A stretch of DNA of 17,844 nucleotides from an uncultured Oscillospiraceae bacterium (lineage in GTDB: Bacteria; Bacillota; Clostridia; Oscillospirales; Oscillospiraceae). The notes beneath the pieces are model-generated. The model saw only the letters and a list, made by a program, of their open reading frames with translations. It was not told the origin of the DNA and did not search any database. A program made the translations under genes and the position numbers. Of the stretch, positions 1 through 7,357 are shown in pieces (the stretch's first letter is position 1; each line of letters begins with the position of its first letter). Location of the stretch: contig CAKTKB010000017.1 of NCBI GenBank assembly GCA_934569195.1, positions 1-17,844 of the forward strand, in the 5' to 3' direction.

Positions 1-341
1 AGTGGGAGCGGTATTATTTCGTCAAGAATCTGCAAGGCGACGTCCTGAAGGTCTACCGGGTGGCCGACAACGCCCTGGTCGCCTCCTACGAGTACGGCCC
101 TTACGGCAATATCCGCTCCGCCACCGGCGAAATGGCCGAGGAGAATCCTTTCCGGTATCGCAGTTACTACTATGACACCGAAACCGGCTTCTACTACCTC
201 CAAAGCCGCTATTATGACCCCCAAACTTGCCGGTTTATCAATGCGGACGATAATGGGAGGAGGCGAGGCACAGTATTACGGGGGACGTGCAAATGTATCC
301 CAGACGCTTTGCAAATCTACCGCAATATGGTCCGAATTTGA
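1..341 (+). CDS. RHS-repeat protein, C-terminal end (5' partial, frame lost near its end)
   Basis: The reading frame is open from the window edge (first full codon at 3) and holds the end of an RHS/YD-repeat core: YEYGPYGN, then YDTETGFYYLQSRYYDP and RFINADD at about 212-252. This signature closes the beta-cage core of RHS toxins, and the variable toxin tip normally follows it directly. Here the recognisable protein stops at FINADD. The remaining 30 or so residues, rich in Arg and Cys, look like out-of-frame translation of the next segment, which is coding in frame 1. The gene start lies outside the window. RHS proteins are large secreted or surface toxins for contact-dependent antagonism. 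This copy appears truncated or rearranged at the core/tip junction. The family call is firm; whether it is functional is doubtful. Confidence 0.8.
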   Translation, partial: WERYYFVKNLQGDVLKVYRVADNALVASYEYGPYGNIRSATGEMAEENPFRYRSYYYDTETGFYYLQSRYYDPQTCRFINADDNGRRRGTVLRGTCKCIPDALQIYRNMVRI

Positions 342-702
342 GGACAACCTTGCAGACTTCCGCCAAAGCGGGGCAGAAGTCGAAAGTTATTCCGGAAGCT
401 TTAGCACATACGACGGCTGCAACAGATATGACTATGACTTATCTTTATCTGTCGGGGCCGCCGGCTACACCATGGAAATCAGAAAGGAAACCAGGACATC
501 CGTTTTCCTGTTCTGGAAAAAGGAACAGACCCGTTATGTGGCCAATGTCACGGTGACGGATACATACGATTTTGACGCATGGAGAACGGATAACTCCTTC
601 GGATCCGTCATGAATAATTTGGGACTTGCCCTGCAATATTCTAATGTTGTTGTCCCGTACAAATGGGAAGCAACATTTACAATCAGTACGAAATGGGAGT
701 GA
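253..702 (+). pseudogene. Displaced RHS C-terminal (tip) fragment, frame-shifted from the core
   Basis: An open frame, +1 relative to the RHS core, runs to a TGA at 700-702. From about 268 it reads like a real protein, with regular aromatic/polar alternation: YYGGRANV, then TYDFDAWRTD, MNNLGLALQ, and a beta-strand-rich end closing in KWE. It has no ribosome binding site; the ATG at 253 is only the first one available. I read it as the C-terminal part of an RHS polymorphic tip, either joined to the core by a deletion that shifted the frame or left as an orphan tip cassette. I cannot assign a toxin activity. The next ORF begins 4 nt later, the usual place for an immunity gene. It could also be an unrelated hypothetical protein. 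Confidence 0.5.
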
Positions 703-706
703 TTAA

Positions 707-940
707 ATGTATATGCCGAAGTTTTTGAAGATAATCATCCTTGTCCTCGCCTGCATACTATGTGTGTGCATTTTATTTCACGCATGCGTGAACGCTCTGC
801 TACAAGTTGTTGTCCCGGATAACCCGGGCAACCGCGATTGGCGGTATGTATTGCAGAATGGGTATGAAATTTCGCATTTAAGTGGCAACCACATTGTGCT
901 GGTTAATCGCCCTGGCGCAACAGGCTGCGATCCCGTTTAG
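707..940 (+). CDS. Small membrane-anchored protein, possible immunity remnant
   Basis: A 77-residue ORF begins 4 nt after the RHS tip frame. It has a basic start, then one strongly hydrophobic segment at residues 7-30, typical of an N-terminal membrane anchor or lipoprotein-like signal. A short soluble part follows, with DWRYVLQNGYEISHLSGNHIVLV. The last dozen codons, rich in Gly, Cys and Pro, look out of frame. The context (second gene of an RHS tip pair) suggests a membrane-tethered immunity or accessory protein. I do not recognise a named family. A 16-bp perfect palindrome, TTCACGCATGCGTGAA, lies inside it at 777-792. The ORF probably represents only the 5' part of a longer, decayed gene (see the pseudogene 707-1201). 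Confidence 0.45.
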   Translation: MYMPKFLKIIILVLACILCVCILFHACVNALLQVVVPDNPGNRDWRYVLQNGYEISHLSGNHIVLVNRPGATGCDPV

Positions 941-1201
941 CGATAATTTTTGTGTAGAAGGTCTTTCTTTCTAAAACAATTTTTGTATACAGGCGTGGAT
1001 TCGATGAATTGTGCCCAAGTGTAGTGAATGTACATGGTTGGAAATATACCGTTAGAGTATTTCGCTGGATAGACGCGGCACACAAGCTTCGCAGAAAGCG
1101 ATTCGATGGGATATATCGCAACTTTGCAAGCAGATTTTTGGGGCCCTAACGGTAATTGGGTTGAGGTTGATGAGAACGTATGCGCATTTTTGAAAACATA
1201 A
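707..1201 (+). pseudogene. Decayed gene continuing the small membrane ORF
   Basis: The 940-1292 stretch has no intact gene but holds protein-like pieces in alternating frames. Frame 3 (about 903-974) reads IPFSDNFCVEGLSF and resumes with NNFCIQAW after one TAA. Frame 1 (about 1033-1087) reads GWKYTVRVFRWIDAAHK. Frame 2 (about 1082-1201) reads SFAESDSMGYIATLQADFW, GPNGNWVEVDEN, and stops at TAA 1199-1201. Frame 2 is also the frame of the ORF that starts at 707. This fits one gene of about 160 codons broken by several frameshifts and a nonsense codon, in keeping with drift around RHS loci. It is a reading of composition, not a homology match. Confidence 0.35.
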
Positions 1202-1240
1202 CATTCCAGGAGTCGGCGTAGGGGTAGACGCACACTTTAG

Positions 1241-1258
1241 GCAAACGCAAACGCAAAC
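1241..1258 (+). repeat. Three tandem GCAAAC hexamers
   Basis: GCAAAC occurs three times in tandem, about 35 bp before the start of the small membrane protein at 1293. It lies in the non-coding stretch after the decayed gene. No function is evident. It could mark polymerase slippage or sit in the promoter region of the next gene, for which I see no convincing -35/-10 pair. Confidence 0.6.
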
Positions 1259-1292
1259 TTTGTGGTCAATAAAGTGGTAAAGGGGTGGAATT

Positions 1293-1601
1293 ATGAAGAA
1301 AATCCTTCGTATGCAGCTGCAATCCATCTGCCTCCTTTTTTTCGGCATAGAGGGCAGCATTGGACTGGCACTGATTTCCGGAAAAGTTTTCGGACTGACG
1401 TTGCCGGTGTGGATTTTGGAGCTGGCAATCATTCTATGGTTTGTGTTAGATGCCGGAATCCGCATTTCGCGTTGGAGCAAAAGAAAAGCATTTCTCAGCG
1501 CGGAGGAACTGGAGCGACTTGGGACAAAGCTTTATTTTGTAACGGCATGGGGTGAACTCTTTTTTGTGTGCATTTTTGCAGGATTTGCTCGTGCATCGTG
1601 A
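1293..1601 (+). CDS. Small membrane protein, three predicted helices, unknown function
   Basis: This ORF encodes 102 residues and has a good ribosome binding site (AGGGGTGG about 6 nt before the ATG). Hydrophobic segments lie at about residues 9-29, 36-56 and 79-98. The basic, amphipathic linker between the second and third (RISRWSKRKAF) should sit in the cytoplasm. I do not recognise the family; small membrane proteins of this kind often sit beside RHS/toxin loci or in accessory islands, but nothing here fixes a role. It is convergent with the large minus-strand operon and separated from it by a strong bidirectional terminator. An overlapping frame from 1262 is a shadow. Confidence 0.6.
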   Translation: MKKILRMQLQSICLLFFGIEGSIGLALISGKVFGLTLPVWILELAIILWFVLDAGIRISRWSKRKAFLSAEELERLGTKLYFVTAWGELFFVCIFAGFARAS

Positions 1602-1635
1602 CAGGCAAATGGAATGTCCCGAAAGACAGGCCAAC

Positions 1636-1681
1636 AAAAGCCGTGAAAACCCGAGAGAAATTTCGGATTTTCACGGCTTTT
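1636..1681. terminator. Bidirectional rho-independent terminator
   Basis: A 14-bp perfect stem pairs AAAAGCCGTGAAAA (1636-1649) with 1668-1681. It continues as CCGA/TCGG (1651-1654 with 1663-1666) around an 8-nt loop. The A-run on one side and T-run on the other make it usable on both strands. It sits between convergent genes: the small membrane protein ending at 1601 and the fumarase beta gene ending at 1745. It is the natural end of the large operon. Confidence 0.88.
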
Positions 1682-1744
1682 CTAACTTATAAGGAGGTCA
1701 TCCCCAAACAATCCGCTTTTTAAGACAGCCCCCTATACGCTGCT

Positions 1745-2317
1745 CTATCCGGGCTGCTTTTCGGCCCGCTCGTGCAAATAAGCCTCCCGGCCGGTGGTAT
1801 ACAGGTTATTCCCCTGGGAATCCACAATCACCACCAGGGGCATATCCTCCACATAGAGCTTTCGCAGAGCCTCCGCGCCCAGGTCCTCATAGGCGATCAG
1901 CTCGCACTTCTTTACGCATTTCGCCAGCAGCGCCCCGGCGCCGCCGATCGCGCCGAAATACACGCCCCCGTACTGCTTCATGGCTTCCACCACCTCCGGC
2001 AGACGGGCGCCCTTTCCGATCATGCCCCGCGCACCCACCGACATCATCGTGGGCGCATAGGCATCCATCCGCCCGGAGGTAGTCGGTCCGGCAGAGCCGA
2101 TGATCTGTCCCGGTTTGGCCGGGGTGGGGCCGACGTAATAAATGGTGGCGTTCATGGGATCAAAGGGCAGCTTTTCGCCCCGGGCCAGTGCCTCGCACAT
2201 CCGCTTATGCCCCGCGTCCCGGGAGGTGTAAATGGTCCCCGTGAGATAAACCGTATCCCCGGCATGGAGGCTACGGGCCAGCTCCTCCGTCAAAGGCAGC
2301 GTAATCCGTCTCTCCAT
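1745..2317 (-). CDS. Fumarate hydratase class I, beta subunit (FumB/TtdB family Fe-S hydro-lyase)
   Basis: The protein has 190 residues, the normal size for the beta chain of two-subunit class I fumarases and L-tartrate dehydratases. It carries the family motif GPTTSGRMD (residues 77-85), a VGPTPAKPGQ loop at 62-71 and the GAIGGAGALLAKCVK segment near 125-140. With the alpha chain it should interconvert malate and fumarate using a [4Fe-4S] cluster in the cytoplasm. The family alone cannot separate fumarase from tartrate dehydratase, but the neighbours (fumarate reductase and a malate-type dehydrogenase) strongly favour fumarase. It is the last gene of the operon; the ATG lies 1 nt after the alpha stop, so translation is probably coupled. 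Its end faces the terminator at 1636-1681. Confidence 0.92.
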   Translation of the reverse strand: MERRITLPLTEELARSLHAGDTVYLTGTIYTSRDAGHKRMCEALARGEKLPFDPMNATIYYVGPTPAKPGQIIGSAGPTTSGRMDAYAPTMMSVGARGMIGKGARLPEVVEAMKQYGGVYFGAIGGAGALLAKCVKKCELIAYEDLGAEALRKLYVEDMPLVVIVDSQGNNLYTTGREAYLHERAEKQPG

Positions 2318-2318
2318 A

Positions 2319-3161
2319 TCACAGCACCTCCGTCTTATGCCGGGTCACATGGCAATTGATGTTGATCGCGCAGGGCATCCCCGCAATGTGGGTAGGCAGG
2401 GTTTCAATGTTCAGGCCGATGGCCGTCGTTCTGCCGCCGAAGCCCTGGGGGCCAATCCCCAATGCATTGACCTTTTCCAGCATTTCCTTTTCCAGATCCG
2501 CATAGAAGGGATCCGGATTGGGCACATCCAGAGGCCGCATGATGGCCTTCTTTGCCAGCAGCGCCGCCTTATCAAAGGTGCCGCCGATTCCCACGCCGAT
2601 CACCATCGGCGGGCAGGGGTTCGGCCCCGCCGCCTCCACCGTCTCCAGGATAAAATCCTTGATGCCCTGCAGCCCGGCAGAGGGCTTGAACATACGGATC
2701 GCGCTCATATTCTCGCTGCCAAAGCCCTTAGGCCCCACGGTGATTTTGACCTGCTCCCCGGGGACGATCTCCGTATAGAGCATAGCCGGGGTGTTGTCGC
2801 CGGTGTTTCCCCGGCGGATCGGGTCCGCCACCACGCTTTTGCGCAGATAGCCCCTCTCGTACCCTCTGCGGACGCCCTCGTCCACGGCCTCCCGGAGATC
2901 GCCGTCCACCAGGTGGACATCCTGGCCGATCTCCAGAAACACGCAGGCCATGCCCGTATCCTGGCAAATGGGAACCGATTCCTTCCGGGCAATGGTATAA
3001 TTTTCTATAATCTGATCCAACACACCCTGGGCAATTCCCCAGTCCTCCTGTGCCCGGGATGCTTCGATCGCGCACTGCACATCCTCCGGCAGGCGGGTAT
3101 TGGCCTCGATACACAGACGCTCTACCGCGTCGGTAATCCGGCTGACGGATAGCTCTCTCAT
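2319..3161 (-). CDS. Fumarate hydratase class I, alpha subunit (FumA/TtdA family Fe-S hydro-lyase)
   Basis: The protein has 280 residues and the three cysteines expected to hold the catalytic [4Fe-4S] cluster: C66 in PICQDTG, C183 in NPCPP and C270 in INCHVTRH. The segments GNTGDNTP (118-125) and GIGGTFDKAALLAKKA are also typical. The start at 3161 is chosen because AAAGGAGG lies 4 nt upstream and the residues that follow (MRELSVSRI) match a family start. A longer frame to 3191 would overlap the flavoprotein gene by 20 bp. The alpha chain holds the cluster and the beta chain completes the active site. In this operon it would supply fumarate to the reductase encoded just upstream. Confidence 0.93.
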   Translation of the reverse strand: MRELSVSRITDAVERLCIEANTRLPEDVQCAIEASRAQEDWGIAQGVLDQIIENYTIARKESVPICQDTGMACVFLEIGQDVHLVDGDLREAVDEGVRRGYERGYLRKSVVADPIRRGNTGDNTPAMLYTEIVPGEQVKITVGPKGFGSENMSAIRMFKPSAGLQGIKDFILETVEAAGPNPCPPMVIGVGIGGTFDKAALLAKKAIMRPLDVPNPDPFYADLEKEMLEKVNALGIGPQGFGGRTTAIGLNIETLPTHIAGMPCAININCHVTRHKTEVL

Positions 3162-3165
3162 AATG

Positions 3166-3173
3166 CCTCCTTT
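3166..3173 (-). promoter_or_regulatory. Ribosome binding site deciding the fumarase alpha start
   Basis: AAAGGAGG on the minus strand ends 4 nt before the ATG at 3161 and overlaps the stop codon of the upstream flavoprotein gene. It supports the short start over the longer open frame and suggests translational coupling. Confidence 0.75.
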
Positions 3174-4773
3174 ACCGCTCGTGACGGGCATACTGAGGCA
3201 GCAGCAGCGGAGACACGCCCTCCTCGGTGCATCCGGCCTCCTTCAGCATTTCCGCGTATTGATAAATGTGCTCCAGGCCCGGCGTGCCCAGGGAAACGGT
3301 CCCGGCCTTGGCCGCAGCCGCCTTACCGGCATTCCGGCCAAAGACGATGATATCCAGCAGGCTGTTGCCCATCAGACGGTTCCGGCCATGGATTCCGCCG
3401 ACGGCCTCGCCGGCCACCAGCAGATTGGGAATCGTCTTGGTAAAGCCGTCGCCGCCGATCTCCAGTCCGCCATTCTGGTAGTGCAGCGTGGGATACACCA
3501 GGATCGGCTGCTTGCGCATATCGATCCCGTAGTTCAGATACATCCGCAGCATAGCCGGGATGCGCTTTTCAATGGTTCCTTCCCCGTGCAGCAGCTCGAT
3601 CATAGGGGTATCCAGCCAAACACCGGTTCCCAGAGGCGTCTGGACGCCCTCCCCCCGGGTCGAGCACTCCCGAATGATAGAAGCTGCGGAAACATCCCGC
3701 GTCTCCAGGGGGTGCATAAAGGCTACGCCGTCCTTATTGACCAGCATTGCTCCCAGGGAACGGACCTTCTCCGTCACCAGCGCGCCGAAAATCTGGCTGG
3801 GATACGCCACGCCGGTGGGGTGATACTGGATGGTATCCTGATACAGAAGGGGCGCGCCCGCCCGGTAGCCCAAAATCAGGCCGTCCGCCGTGGCGCCATA
3901 ATGATTGGAGGTGGGGAAATGCTGGTAGTGCAGTCGCCCCGCGCCGCCGGTAGCAATGACGACGGTCTTTGCCCGGGCAACCAGATAATCTCCGGTCTCC
4001 ATATTCAGCAGCACGGCTCCGGCTGTCTGTCCCTTCTCGTCCTTCAGAAGCTCCACTGCGGAGGTAAACTCCACCACAGGGATCTTCCGGTTCAGCACCT
4101 CGTCCCGCAGGGTCCGCATGATCTCCGCGCCGGAATAGTCCTTACAGGCGTGCATACGCTTGCGGGACGTTCCGCCGCCATGGGTGGTGATCATACGGCC
4201 GTCCTTGTCCTTGTCGAACATAACGCCCAGATCGTTCAGCCAGCGGATCGCATCCGGGGCCTCCATGACCAACCGCCGCAGCAGCTCCGGCCGGGCGGCA
4301 AAATGGCCGCCGCCAAAGGCATCCAGGTAATGCTGCACCGGAGAATCGTTTTCCTTATCCGCCGCCTGAATGCCGCCCTCCGCCATCATGGTATTGGCGT
4401 CGCCGATCCGCAGCTTTGTAACGATCATCACATTGGCGCCGGCCGCATGGGCCTCAATGGCAGCAGATGCTCCCGCTCCGCCTCCGCCGATGATCAGCAC
4501 ATCCACATCATAGTCGATCTTACTCAGATCGACGGATGCATGGAGCAGGCGGCTGTTGGAGTGAAGCAGCCGCGTCAGCTCCACCGGGGCCTTCTGCCCC
4601 TTATTGGGTCCGACCTGAATCTCCAGAAAGCCATCCGGGCGATAGTCGGGGTGATAGGCCCGGAGCAGCTCGTCCTTCTCCTGTGCGCTCATACGCCGCG
4701 GCTCCATGCCCAGTCTTTCCCCGCGGGTCGCCTCTACTTTTTTTATGGATTCCAGCATGGATTCTGTAAACAT
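3172..4773 (-). CDS. frdA: Fumarate reductase/succinate dehydrogenase-type flavoprotein subunit (TfrA/FrdA-like)
   Basis: This 533-residue flavoprotein has an N-terminal extension of about 90 residues, the FAD dinucleotide motif GGGGAG (96-101), NTMMAEGG (127-134) and catalytic-domain motifs QYHPTG (316-321), TRD with Arg359 as the likely proton donor, LHYQNGG (430-436) and GRNRLMGNSLLD (463-474). It should reduce fumarate to succinate in the cytoplasm. The position that is His in E. coli FrdA/SdhA and binds FAD covalently (SHT in the family) appears to be Asn127 here, so FAD is probably non-covalent. The C-terminal helical domain is short, about 50 residues after the last catalytic motif. 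No membrane-anchor genes (frdC/D, sdhC/D) are present. AAGGAGG lies 7-8 nt before the ATG. Succinate oxidation is a less likely role given the gene context. Confidence 0.93.
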   Translation of the reverse strand: MFTESMLESIKKVEATRGERLGMEPRRMSAQEKDELLRAYHPDYRPDGFLEIQVGPNKGQKAPVELTRLLHSNSRLLHASVDLSKIDYDVDVLIIGGGGAGASAAIEAHAAGANVMIVTKLRIGDANTMMAEGGIQAADKENDSPVQHYLDAFGGGHFAARPELLRRLVMEAPDAIRWLNDLGVMFDKDKDGRMITTHGGGTSRKRMHACKDYSGAEIMRTLRDEVLNRKIPVVEFTSAVELLKDEKGQTAGAVLLNMETGDYLVARAKTVVIATGGAGRLHYQHFPTSNHYGATADGLILGYRAGAPLLYQDTIQYHPTGVAYPSQIFGALVTEKVRSLGAMLVNKDGVAFMHPLETRDVSAASIIRECSTRGEGVQTPLGTGVWLDTPMIELLHGEGTIEKRIPAMLRMYLNYGIDMRKQPILVYPTLHYQNGGLEIGGDGFTKTIPNLLVAGEAVGGIHGRNRLMGNSLLDIIVFGRNAGKAAAAKAGTVSLGTPGLEHIYQYAEMLKEAGCTEEGVSPLLLPQYARHER

Positions 4774-4785
4774 GCGCTTCCCTCC

Positions 4786-5460
4786 TTACTTTTCAATTTC
4801 CCGATGGTTGTACAGCTCCTCCATCTGCGTAAGCGGCTTGGCCATGATCTGCTCGATGAGCGCATCATAGTCGCCGTGACGGATCTCCGCCACCCGCTTT
4901 TCCAGATGCTCGGACTTGGGCGCGATGTATTTACCCGTAAGGCGCCGGGCCAGCAGGCCCACCATGGGATGACTGATACCGGCCGGGCAGCGCACGGAAC
5001 AGCAGCCGCAGCCCACGCAGTCGAAGCTCTCCTGCGCACATTTTTCAAACTCGCCCCGCTGGGCGTAGGCAATGTACTGCATCACATTCAACCCCTGGGT
5101 GCAGGCCTTGGTGCAGGCGTTGCAGCCGATGCAGGCATAGATCTCGGGGTACAGCTCCATCATGACACGCTGATCTACCTTCAGGTCATCCAGCACATAG
5201 GTGCGCTTGTCCGTGGGGAAAAAGGGAATGGAGGCCACATACATTCCCTCCTGCACCTGCGTCTGGCAGGCCAGGCAGGTTTTCAGCTCATTTTTTCCCT
5301 TAATGCGGTAGATCGTGGCGCAGGCGCCGCAGAAGCCGTGACGGCAGCCGCAGCCCCGGGTCAGGGTATAGCCTGCGTACTCCATAGCCGTCATAATGGT
5401 GAGGTCCCCGGGAACCGTATATTTCTTTCCGAAAAAGTAGACATTTACCATAGAATTCAC
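4786..5460 (-). CDS. frdB: Fumarate reductase-type iron-sulfur subunit (FrdB-like)
   Basis: With a GTG start at 5460 the protein has 224 residues. An N-terminal ferredoxin fold carries [2Fe-2S]-type cysteines C39, C44, C47 and C62 (in GCGCRHGFCGAC and KTCLAC). Two [4Fe-4S] motifs follow: C110-xx-C113-xx-C116-xxx-C120 and C148-xx-C151-xx-C154-xxx-C158P. It should wire electrons to the FAD of the adjacent flavoprotein. Canonical FrdB/SdhB has one [2Fe-2S], one [4Fe-4S] and one [3Fe-4S] cluster, so two full four-cysteine motifs resemble TfrB or ferredoxin-type relatives. It lacks the CCG domain that methanogen TfrB carries at its C terminus; that domain type is present here as separate HdrB. The GTG start is preferred over ATG 5451 because AAGGAGGA sits 7 nt before the GTG. 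Confidence 0.88.
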   Translation of the reverse strand: MNSMVNVYFFGKKYTVPGDLTIMTAMEYAGYTLTRGCGCRHGFCGACATIYRIKGKNELKTCLACQTQVQEGMYVASIPFFPTDKRTYVLDDLKVDQRVMMELYPEIYACIGCNACTKACTQGLNVMQYIAYAQRGEFEKCAQESFDCVGCGCCSVRCPAGISHPMVGLLARRLTGKYIAPKSEHLEKRVAEIRHGDYDALIEQIMAKPLTQMEELYNHREIEK

Positions 5461-5467
5461 GGGTTTG

Positions 5468-5475
5468 TCCTCCTT
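5468..5475 (-). promoter_or_regulatory. Ribosome binding site deciding a GTG start for frdB-like gene
   Basis: AAGGAGGA on the minus strand overlaps the stop codon of the upstream flxA-like gene. It lies 7 nt before the GTG at 5460 but 16 nt before the in-frame ATG at 5451, so the GTG is the better start. Confidence 0.65.
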
Positions 5476-6331
5476 AATATTCGTTTGGCATGGCATCCAC
5501 CTGGTCAAAGCGGAACACCGGGCCATCCTTGCACACATACTTGGTGCCAATGTTGCAGCGTCCGCACTTGCCCACGCCGCACTTCATGCGCAGCTCCAGG
5601 GTGGTATAAACCTGCTCCTTGGAAAAGCCCATCTCCTCCAGCGCCTGCAGACAGAACTTAATCATAATGGGGGGACCGCAGAGAAGGGCTACCTTGTTGG
5701 TATCAAAGCCAACCTCCTTGAGGTAGGACGGGACAAAGCCCACATGGCCCTCCCAGCCGTCCTGCGGCCGGTCGATGGTCAGGTAGACGTTTACCCCGGG
5801 GGCATGGCTCCAGACCTGCTCGATCTCTTTGCGCTGAACCAGGTCGTCCGCGGAACGGGAGCCATACAGGATGTCCACCGAGCCGTAAGCCTCCCGGTTG
5901 TCCAGCACATAATTGATGACCGAACGCAGAGGGGCCAGGCCGATACCGCCCGCCACAAACAGGAGATTCTTTCCCTTCAGCTCCGTCTCCACCGGGAAAT
6001 GATTTCCATAAGGGCCGCGCACCAGAATTTCGTCTCCCACCTGGAGACTGTGCAGGCAGTCGGTCAGCTCGCCGCAGCGCTTGATGGAAAACTCCTGATA
6101 GGACAGGTTCGTAGGAGAGGAGGTAATGGAGAACATGGCCTCCCCTACCCCGGGAACACAGACCATGGCGCACTGGCCGGGCATATGGTCAAAAAGCTTG
6201 CCGCCGCCGGGGGCGTTGACCCGGAAGGTCTTGACGTCCGGTGTTTCGGTCCGGATGTCCGTAATGACGCCCACCTGGGGAATCAGCGTATCATGGGAAA
6301 AGCCGGGAAAACAGGTACACGCGTGCATCAT
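5474..6331 (-). CDS. flxA: FAD/NAD(P)-binding ferredoxin reductase-like subunit, FlxA-like
   Basis: The protein has 285 residues with the ferredoxin-NADP reductase fold. A FAD-binding barrel carries MFSITSSP (66-73) and GPYGNHFP (106-113), followed by a nucleotide-binding domain with AGGIGLAPLRS (127-137) and CGPPIMIKF (218-226). The C-terminal cysteines C251-x4-C256-x2-C259-x7-C267 match the [2Fe-2S] site of PyrK and related subunits. Relatives are FlxA, AsrB and hydrogenase gamma subunits. In FlxABCD this is the NADH-oxidising entry point. The ATG at 6331 overlaps the flxB stop (ATGA), with GGAGG 4 nt upstream; a second ATG follows immediately at 6328. The context gives it the role of feeding NADH electrons to the Fe-S chain. 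Confidence 0.88.
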   Translation of the reverse strand: MMHACTCFPGFSHDTLIPQVGVITDIRTETPDVKTFRVNAPGGGKLFDHMPGQCAMVCVPGVGEAMFSITSSPTNLSYQEFSIKRCGELTDCLHSLQVGDEILVRGPYGNHFPVETELKGKNLLFVAGGIGLAPLRSVINYVLDNREAYGSVDILYGSRSADDLVQRKEIEQVWSHAPGVNVYLTIDRPQDGWEGHVGFVPSYLKEVGFDTNKVALLCGPPIMIKFCLQALEEMGFSKEQVYTTLELRMKCGVGKCGRCNIGTKYVCKDGPVFRFDQVDAMPNEY

Positions 6332-7353
6332 TCTCCCTCCTTTCCGAAGGCTTTGACGACCTTCACAATGTTCAGATGGCTGGGGCATTTGTCCACACAC
6401 CGTCCGCAGCCGACGCAGGAGAACATTCCGTCGTTATTGGCCGGGAAATAGGCCAGCTTGTGCATAAAACGCTGACGAAAGCGCTGCATCTGGCTGTTGC
6501 GGTTGTTTCCGTGGGCCATCATGGTAAAGTCGGAATACATACAGCTGTCCCAGCAGCGATAGCGCTGCACGCCATGGCCCGTGTCAAAATCCTTTATATC
6601 GTAGCACTGGCAGGTGGGACACACAAAGGTGCAGGTCCCACAGGCCAGACACGGCCGGTACAGCTGCTCCCACAGAGGAGAATCAAACCGCTTCTGTGCC
6701 GCCTCTGCCCCCCACCCGGACAGGTCCAGGTCTTTCAGGGGCAGCCGCCGGCGAATGCTTTCAATATCCGCCTGGCACCGGGCTACAGCCCCATCGTCCC
6801 CCGGCCCCAGCAGCGCCTGGACCCGGTGGGTCAGCGCCTCGCCCTTCTCCGTCCGGGGCTGCCAATAGAGAAAATCCTCCGTCTGCCAGGCTGCAACGTC
6901 CCCCTCCGGGGCAGCGCAGTCAATTCCGAAGGCCGTGCAGAAGCAAGAAGCCGCGGGTCGATTGCAGGCCAGGCTGACGATGGTCCCCTGCTGCCGCCGG
7001 GCAGCATAATAGGTATCCACCGGCTCGGCCAGGAACACCCGGTCCAGCACGTTCAGCGCCCGCACATCGCAGGCCCGCATACCGAAGGCTACGAAGGGAC
7101 GGTCCCGGAGCGCCTGCGGCTCCACGACGATCTGCCCCTCCCTGCGGCCGCAGGTATAAAGAACCTCGCTCTGAGGGAAAAACAGGTCCTTGGGCGACTT
7201 GACCGTTTTGAGGGTATCCAGGTCCACCGAAGCACCCTCGTGCCAGAGGGCGAAATTGGTCTTACCCGCAGCGCTTATGGGCGCAAACAGGTCGCAGCTC
7301 TCTCCAATCGCCCGGTACAGGTCCTGCCATTTCTTTTTTTCAATCCGATACAT
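6328..7353 (-). CDS. flxB: 4Fe-4S dicluster protein, FlxB-like (AsrA/hydrogenase beta type)
   Basis: This 341-residue protein has an N-terminal domain of the AsrA/HydB type (GMRACDVRAL at 91-100, with a cysteine-rich NRPAASCFC at 131-139). It ends in a dicluster ferredoxin domain: C235-xx-C238-xx-C241-xxx-C245P and C313-xx-C316-xx-C319-xxx-C323P. An RCWDSCMY segment at 267-273 is also typical. It should pass electrons between the FlxA flavoprotein and the rest of the complex. It starts 4 nt after the flxC stop, and its own stop overlaps the flxA start. In other anaerobes FlxB always travels with FlxA, as here. The assignment to this family is solid; the exact Flx name rests on gene order. Confidence 0.86.
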   Translation of the reverse strand: MYRIEKKKWQDLYRAIGESCDLFAPISAAGKTNFALWHEGASVDLDTLKTVKSPKDLFFPQSEVLYTCGRREGQIVVEPQALRDRPFVAFGMRACDVRALNVLDRVFLAEPVDTYYAARRQQGTIVSLACNRPAASCFCTAFGIDCAAPEGDVAAWQTEDFLYWQPRTEKGEALTHRVQALLGPGDDGAVARCQADIESIRRRLPLKDLDLSGWGAEAAQKRFDSPLWEQLYRPCLACGTCTFVCPTCQCYDIKDFDTGHGVQRYRCWDSCMYSDFTMMAHGNNRNSQMQRFRQRFMHKLAYFPANNDGMFSCVGCGRCVDKCPSHLNIVKVVKAFGKEGE

Positions 7354-7357
7354 GCCC

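Noticed and set aside
1690..1706. AAGGAGGTCATCC near the fumarase end, looks like a ribosome binding site on the plus strand
   Set aside because: No open reading frame follows it on the plus strand; the next sequence is antisense to the fumarase beta gene.
2319..3161. L-tartrate dehydratase instead of fumarase
   Set aside because: The families share the same motifs, but neighbouring fumarate reductase and malate-type dehydrogenase genes make fumarase the simpler reading; sequence alone does not exclude tartrate.
3100..5661. 853-codon open frame on the plus strand
   Set aside because: It is antisense to the clearly identified frdA, frdB and fumarase genes. Its composition (His, Gln, Arg and Gly rich, no domain) is typical of GC-rich shadow frames.
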